Shown here in pieces: positions 11,014 through 12,219 of a stretch of 12,219 nt of DNA. The position numbers and the translations under genes were made by a program. A model generated the notes under the pieces. That model did no database searches. It worked only from the letters and a program-made list of their open reading frames with translations, and was not told where the DNA came from. The DNA is from Promethearchaeota archaeon CR_4 (GTDB lineage: Archaea; Asgardarchaeota; Lokiarchaeia; Sigyniarchaeales; CR-4), in assembly GCA_001940655.1 (NCBI GenBank), contig MBAA01000132.1:28757-40975 (forward strand), read 5' to 3'. Position 1 is the stretch's first letter; each line of letters opens with the position of its first letter.

Positions 11014-11766
11014 ATGCCTGTCCTGCACTCTATCAAGATTAGGCGACTCGCAAAAATGATAATACGCCGGGATTTTATCCACGCAGGAATCAAATATTCC
11101 TTCAACTGGAATCAGAAGAATCACCGGAATTTTGAACAGTGGACTACAGGTCGCCAGCTGTTCAAGTATTTAGCGGAAATCTCGAACAACCAGGTACCGC
11201 ACGACTTATTTAACAATACCGAATTACAAAGGATATCTCGTTTTAAAATCACGGGTGTAGCCCGTGGAATATGCCCAAAGCTTGGTCGAACATTAATTGA
11301 AAACGGGCAGATAAACCGCTTGGGGGCAGAAAACGAATATTCACGCATAGCCCGTAAAGTCATTCAAAACTACAAATCATCAGGTATATCGAGTAAACCA
11401 GGACATGATCCCATCCTGAAATACCTACTCATCAACCACAAAAATACGGTCGCAATAGAGGTTCCAGTTTGGCGACTTCCTCCAAATTCGATTACGGGGC
11501 ACATTGATCTACTCCAAGTTGTCGAAGACGGTGCCATCATCGCGGACTACAAACCAGAGGGGAATTTCATGCGCTCTTTACCTCAGGTAGCGTTTTATGG
11601 ATATCTCCTTGGAAAGAATTTGGGGTTAGACCAAGTCAGTTGCGTTTCTTTTAATCAGAAGGAAGCGTGGCAATATAAACCTGAAATCCTGGTCAACGGA
11701 CTCAATTCCCTCTTGGAAAAATATCATCGAGGGGAAGTCCCATGGATCTCATTTATTCTTAACTAA
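11014..11766 (+). CDS. RecB/Cas4-like PD-(D/E)XK nuclease
   Basis: This 250-residue protein carries the active-site signature of RecB-family nucleases in its second half: E149 (VAIEVPVW), GHIDLL with D165, IIADYKPE with D178 and K180, then Q191-x3-Y195 (QVAFYGYLLG), the QxxxY motif V shared by RecB, AddB and Cas4. LGAENEYSR (103-111) fits motif I of the same group. These residues bind metal and cut DNA. The N-terminal 100 residues are basic and carry no cysteine cluster, so the Fe-S cluster of Cas4 and AddB is not evident. No helicase, Cas1/Cas2 or CRISPR array lies in the window, so it is an orphan; DNA repair is the default guess. The ATG lacks a ribosome binding site and may be close to leaderless. 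It converges on the two-helix membrane protein with five bases between stops. Confidence 0.75.
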   Translation: MPVLHSIKIRRLAKMIIRRDFIHAGIKYSFNWNQKNHRNFEQWTTGRQLFKYLAEISNNQVPHDLFNNTELQRISRFKITGVARGICPKLGRTLIENGQINRLGAENEYSRIARKVIQNYKSSGISSKPGHDPILKYLLINHKNTVAIEVPVWRLPPNSITGHIDLLQVVEDGAIIADYKPEGNFMRSLPQVAFYGYLLGKNLGLDQVSCVSFNQKEAWQYKPEILVNGLNSLLEKYHRGEVPWISFILN

Positions 11767-11770
11767 AAAA
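11765..11770 (-). terminator. Short oligo-T terminator of the two-helix membrane protein gene
   Basis: T6 on the minus strand begins one base after the TAG stop and overlaps the stop of the convergent nuclease gene. Confidence 0.35.
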
Positions 11771-11771
11771 G

Positions 11772-12053
11772 CTATTCTTCATCGTCGTCTTCTTTGGTGG
11801 ACTTTTGAACTGGTACTTGCCGTGGCGCCTTGAAAATCAGCCCCCTTTTTCCAAAGAACGCAATTACCATAAATGCACAAATTTCAACGACTGATCCAAC
11901 TACGAATGCAGACCAACCATCCACATCAGCGGAGCGAAGGACTATTGCAAGCAAAATCCCAGAACCCATGAGAATGATGAGTGCAATGGCTTTAATGATA
12001 TCCTTGAAAGAGAATTTCACATATGATACGTATTCTTGAATTTCAGAGGTCAT
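11772..12053 (-). CDS. Two-helix small membrane protein with acidic C-terminus
   Basis: A 93-residue product with membrane helices at about 18-38 and 47-67 joined by a short loop (RSADVDGWSAF). After GKRGLIFK, a basic patch on the presumed cytosolic side, a tail ends in KEDDDEE. No known motif is seen. The ATG has AGG 7 bases upstream. It starts 14 bases after the stop of the gene cut by the right window edge, so it is probably co-transcribed with it. Helical hairpin topology puts both ends on the same side. Confidence 0.65.
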   Translation of the reverse strand: MTSEIQEYVSYVKFSFKDIIKAIALIILMGSGILLAIVLRSADVDGWSAFVVGSVVEICAFMVIAFFGKRGLIFKAPRQVPVQKSTKEDDDEE

Positions 12054-12067
12054 ATGTACGCCTGATA

Positions 12068-12219
12068 TTATGTATTTTTATTAGATCTATCATAGATTCG
12101 CTTATTTTTAAATCCTGCTTTCACTTTATTTTCAACGGCAACTTCTAATTCATTCAAGAGTGTCTGAATATTCTCAATTTTTTCTAATTCTTCGGGGCTC
12201 AAAAATTTTAATCGGACAA
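12068..12219 (-). CDS. C-terminal end of an unidentified protein (5' part outside window)
   Basis: Only 49 codons are visible before a TAA stop, open to the right edge in this one minus-strand frame; the other two frames are closed. The visible peptide is charged and helical (LSPEELEKIENIQTLLNE, then a basic end KNKRIYDRSNKNT). This composition fits a coiled-coil or helical tail; there is too little to name a family. It lies 14 bases upstream of the two-helix membrane protein gene, in the same direction. Confidence 0.5.
   Translation of the reverse strand, partial: VRLKFLSPEELEKIENIQTLLNELEVAVENKVKAGFKNKRIYDRSNKNT

Overview
The window looks like a piece of an archaeal chromosome, most likely from an Asgard archaeon. 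The archaeal call rests on AT-rich TATA-like boxes, GGAGGTGA-type ribosome binding sites, oligo-T transcript ends and a convincing C/D box guide RNA. The Asgard call is an inference from an MglA/Ras-like small GTPase in an otherwise archaeal setting and from small membrane proteins with acidic tails. I see no rRNA, tRNA, insertion sequence, integrase, CRISPR array or phage module, so this is ordinary chromosomal gene content.

Layout from left to right. The 3' end of a polytopic membrane protein of the dolichol kinase / CTP transferase type (1-250, +) converges on a YkgJ-type cysteine-cluster protein (286-1056, -). After a 458-base gap, which may hold a micro-ORF, comes an MglA-like GTPase (1515-2198, +) whose only well-placed start is ATT. 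It converges on a LeuA/CimA-type alpha-acyltransferase (2250-3875, -). The 454 bases upstream of that gene are the densest non-coding stretch: a 19-codon Leu/Val-containing ORF with an excellent ribosome binding site, a UUCG-capped hairpin, mutually exclusive stems, a hairpin plus oligo-T, and a plus-strand C/D box sRNA (about 4204-4275). One guide of that sRNA matches the universally conserved GUAACUAU of 23S rRNA helix 69.

Next comes a two-gene minus-strand unit: a coiled-coil protein of unknown family (6002-7597), followed 25 bases later by an amidohydrolase-2-type protein with an altered metal ligand and a 210-residue extension (4330-5976). Upstream of it is a TTG-started protein joining a winged helix to a long lysine-rich repeat tail (7757-8272), recalling linker histone layout. 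A second YkgJ-type protein (8337-8735) shares a transcript with a small acidic-tailed protein (8758-9183).

The right part holds a plus-strand pair, a sequon-rich surface glycoprotein with one membrane anchor and a four-helix membrane protein with no gap between them (9517-10926). These are followed by an orphan RecB/Cas4-like PD-(D/E)XK nuclease (11014-11766). A convergent minus-strand pair, a two-helix membrane protein and an upstream gene cut by the window edge, closes the window.

The most interesting points are the C/D sRNA, the possible leader-peptide control of the leucine-pathway gene, the non-canonical ATT start of the GTPase, the H1-like protein and the uncharacterised coiled-coil/amidohydrolase pair. 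All functional assignments come from reading motifs by eye; no database search was run.
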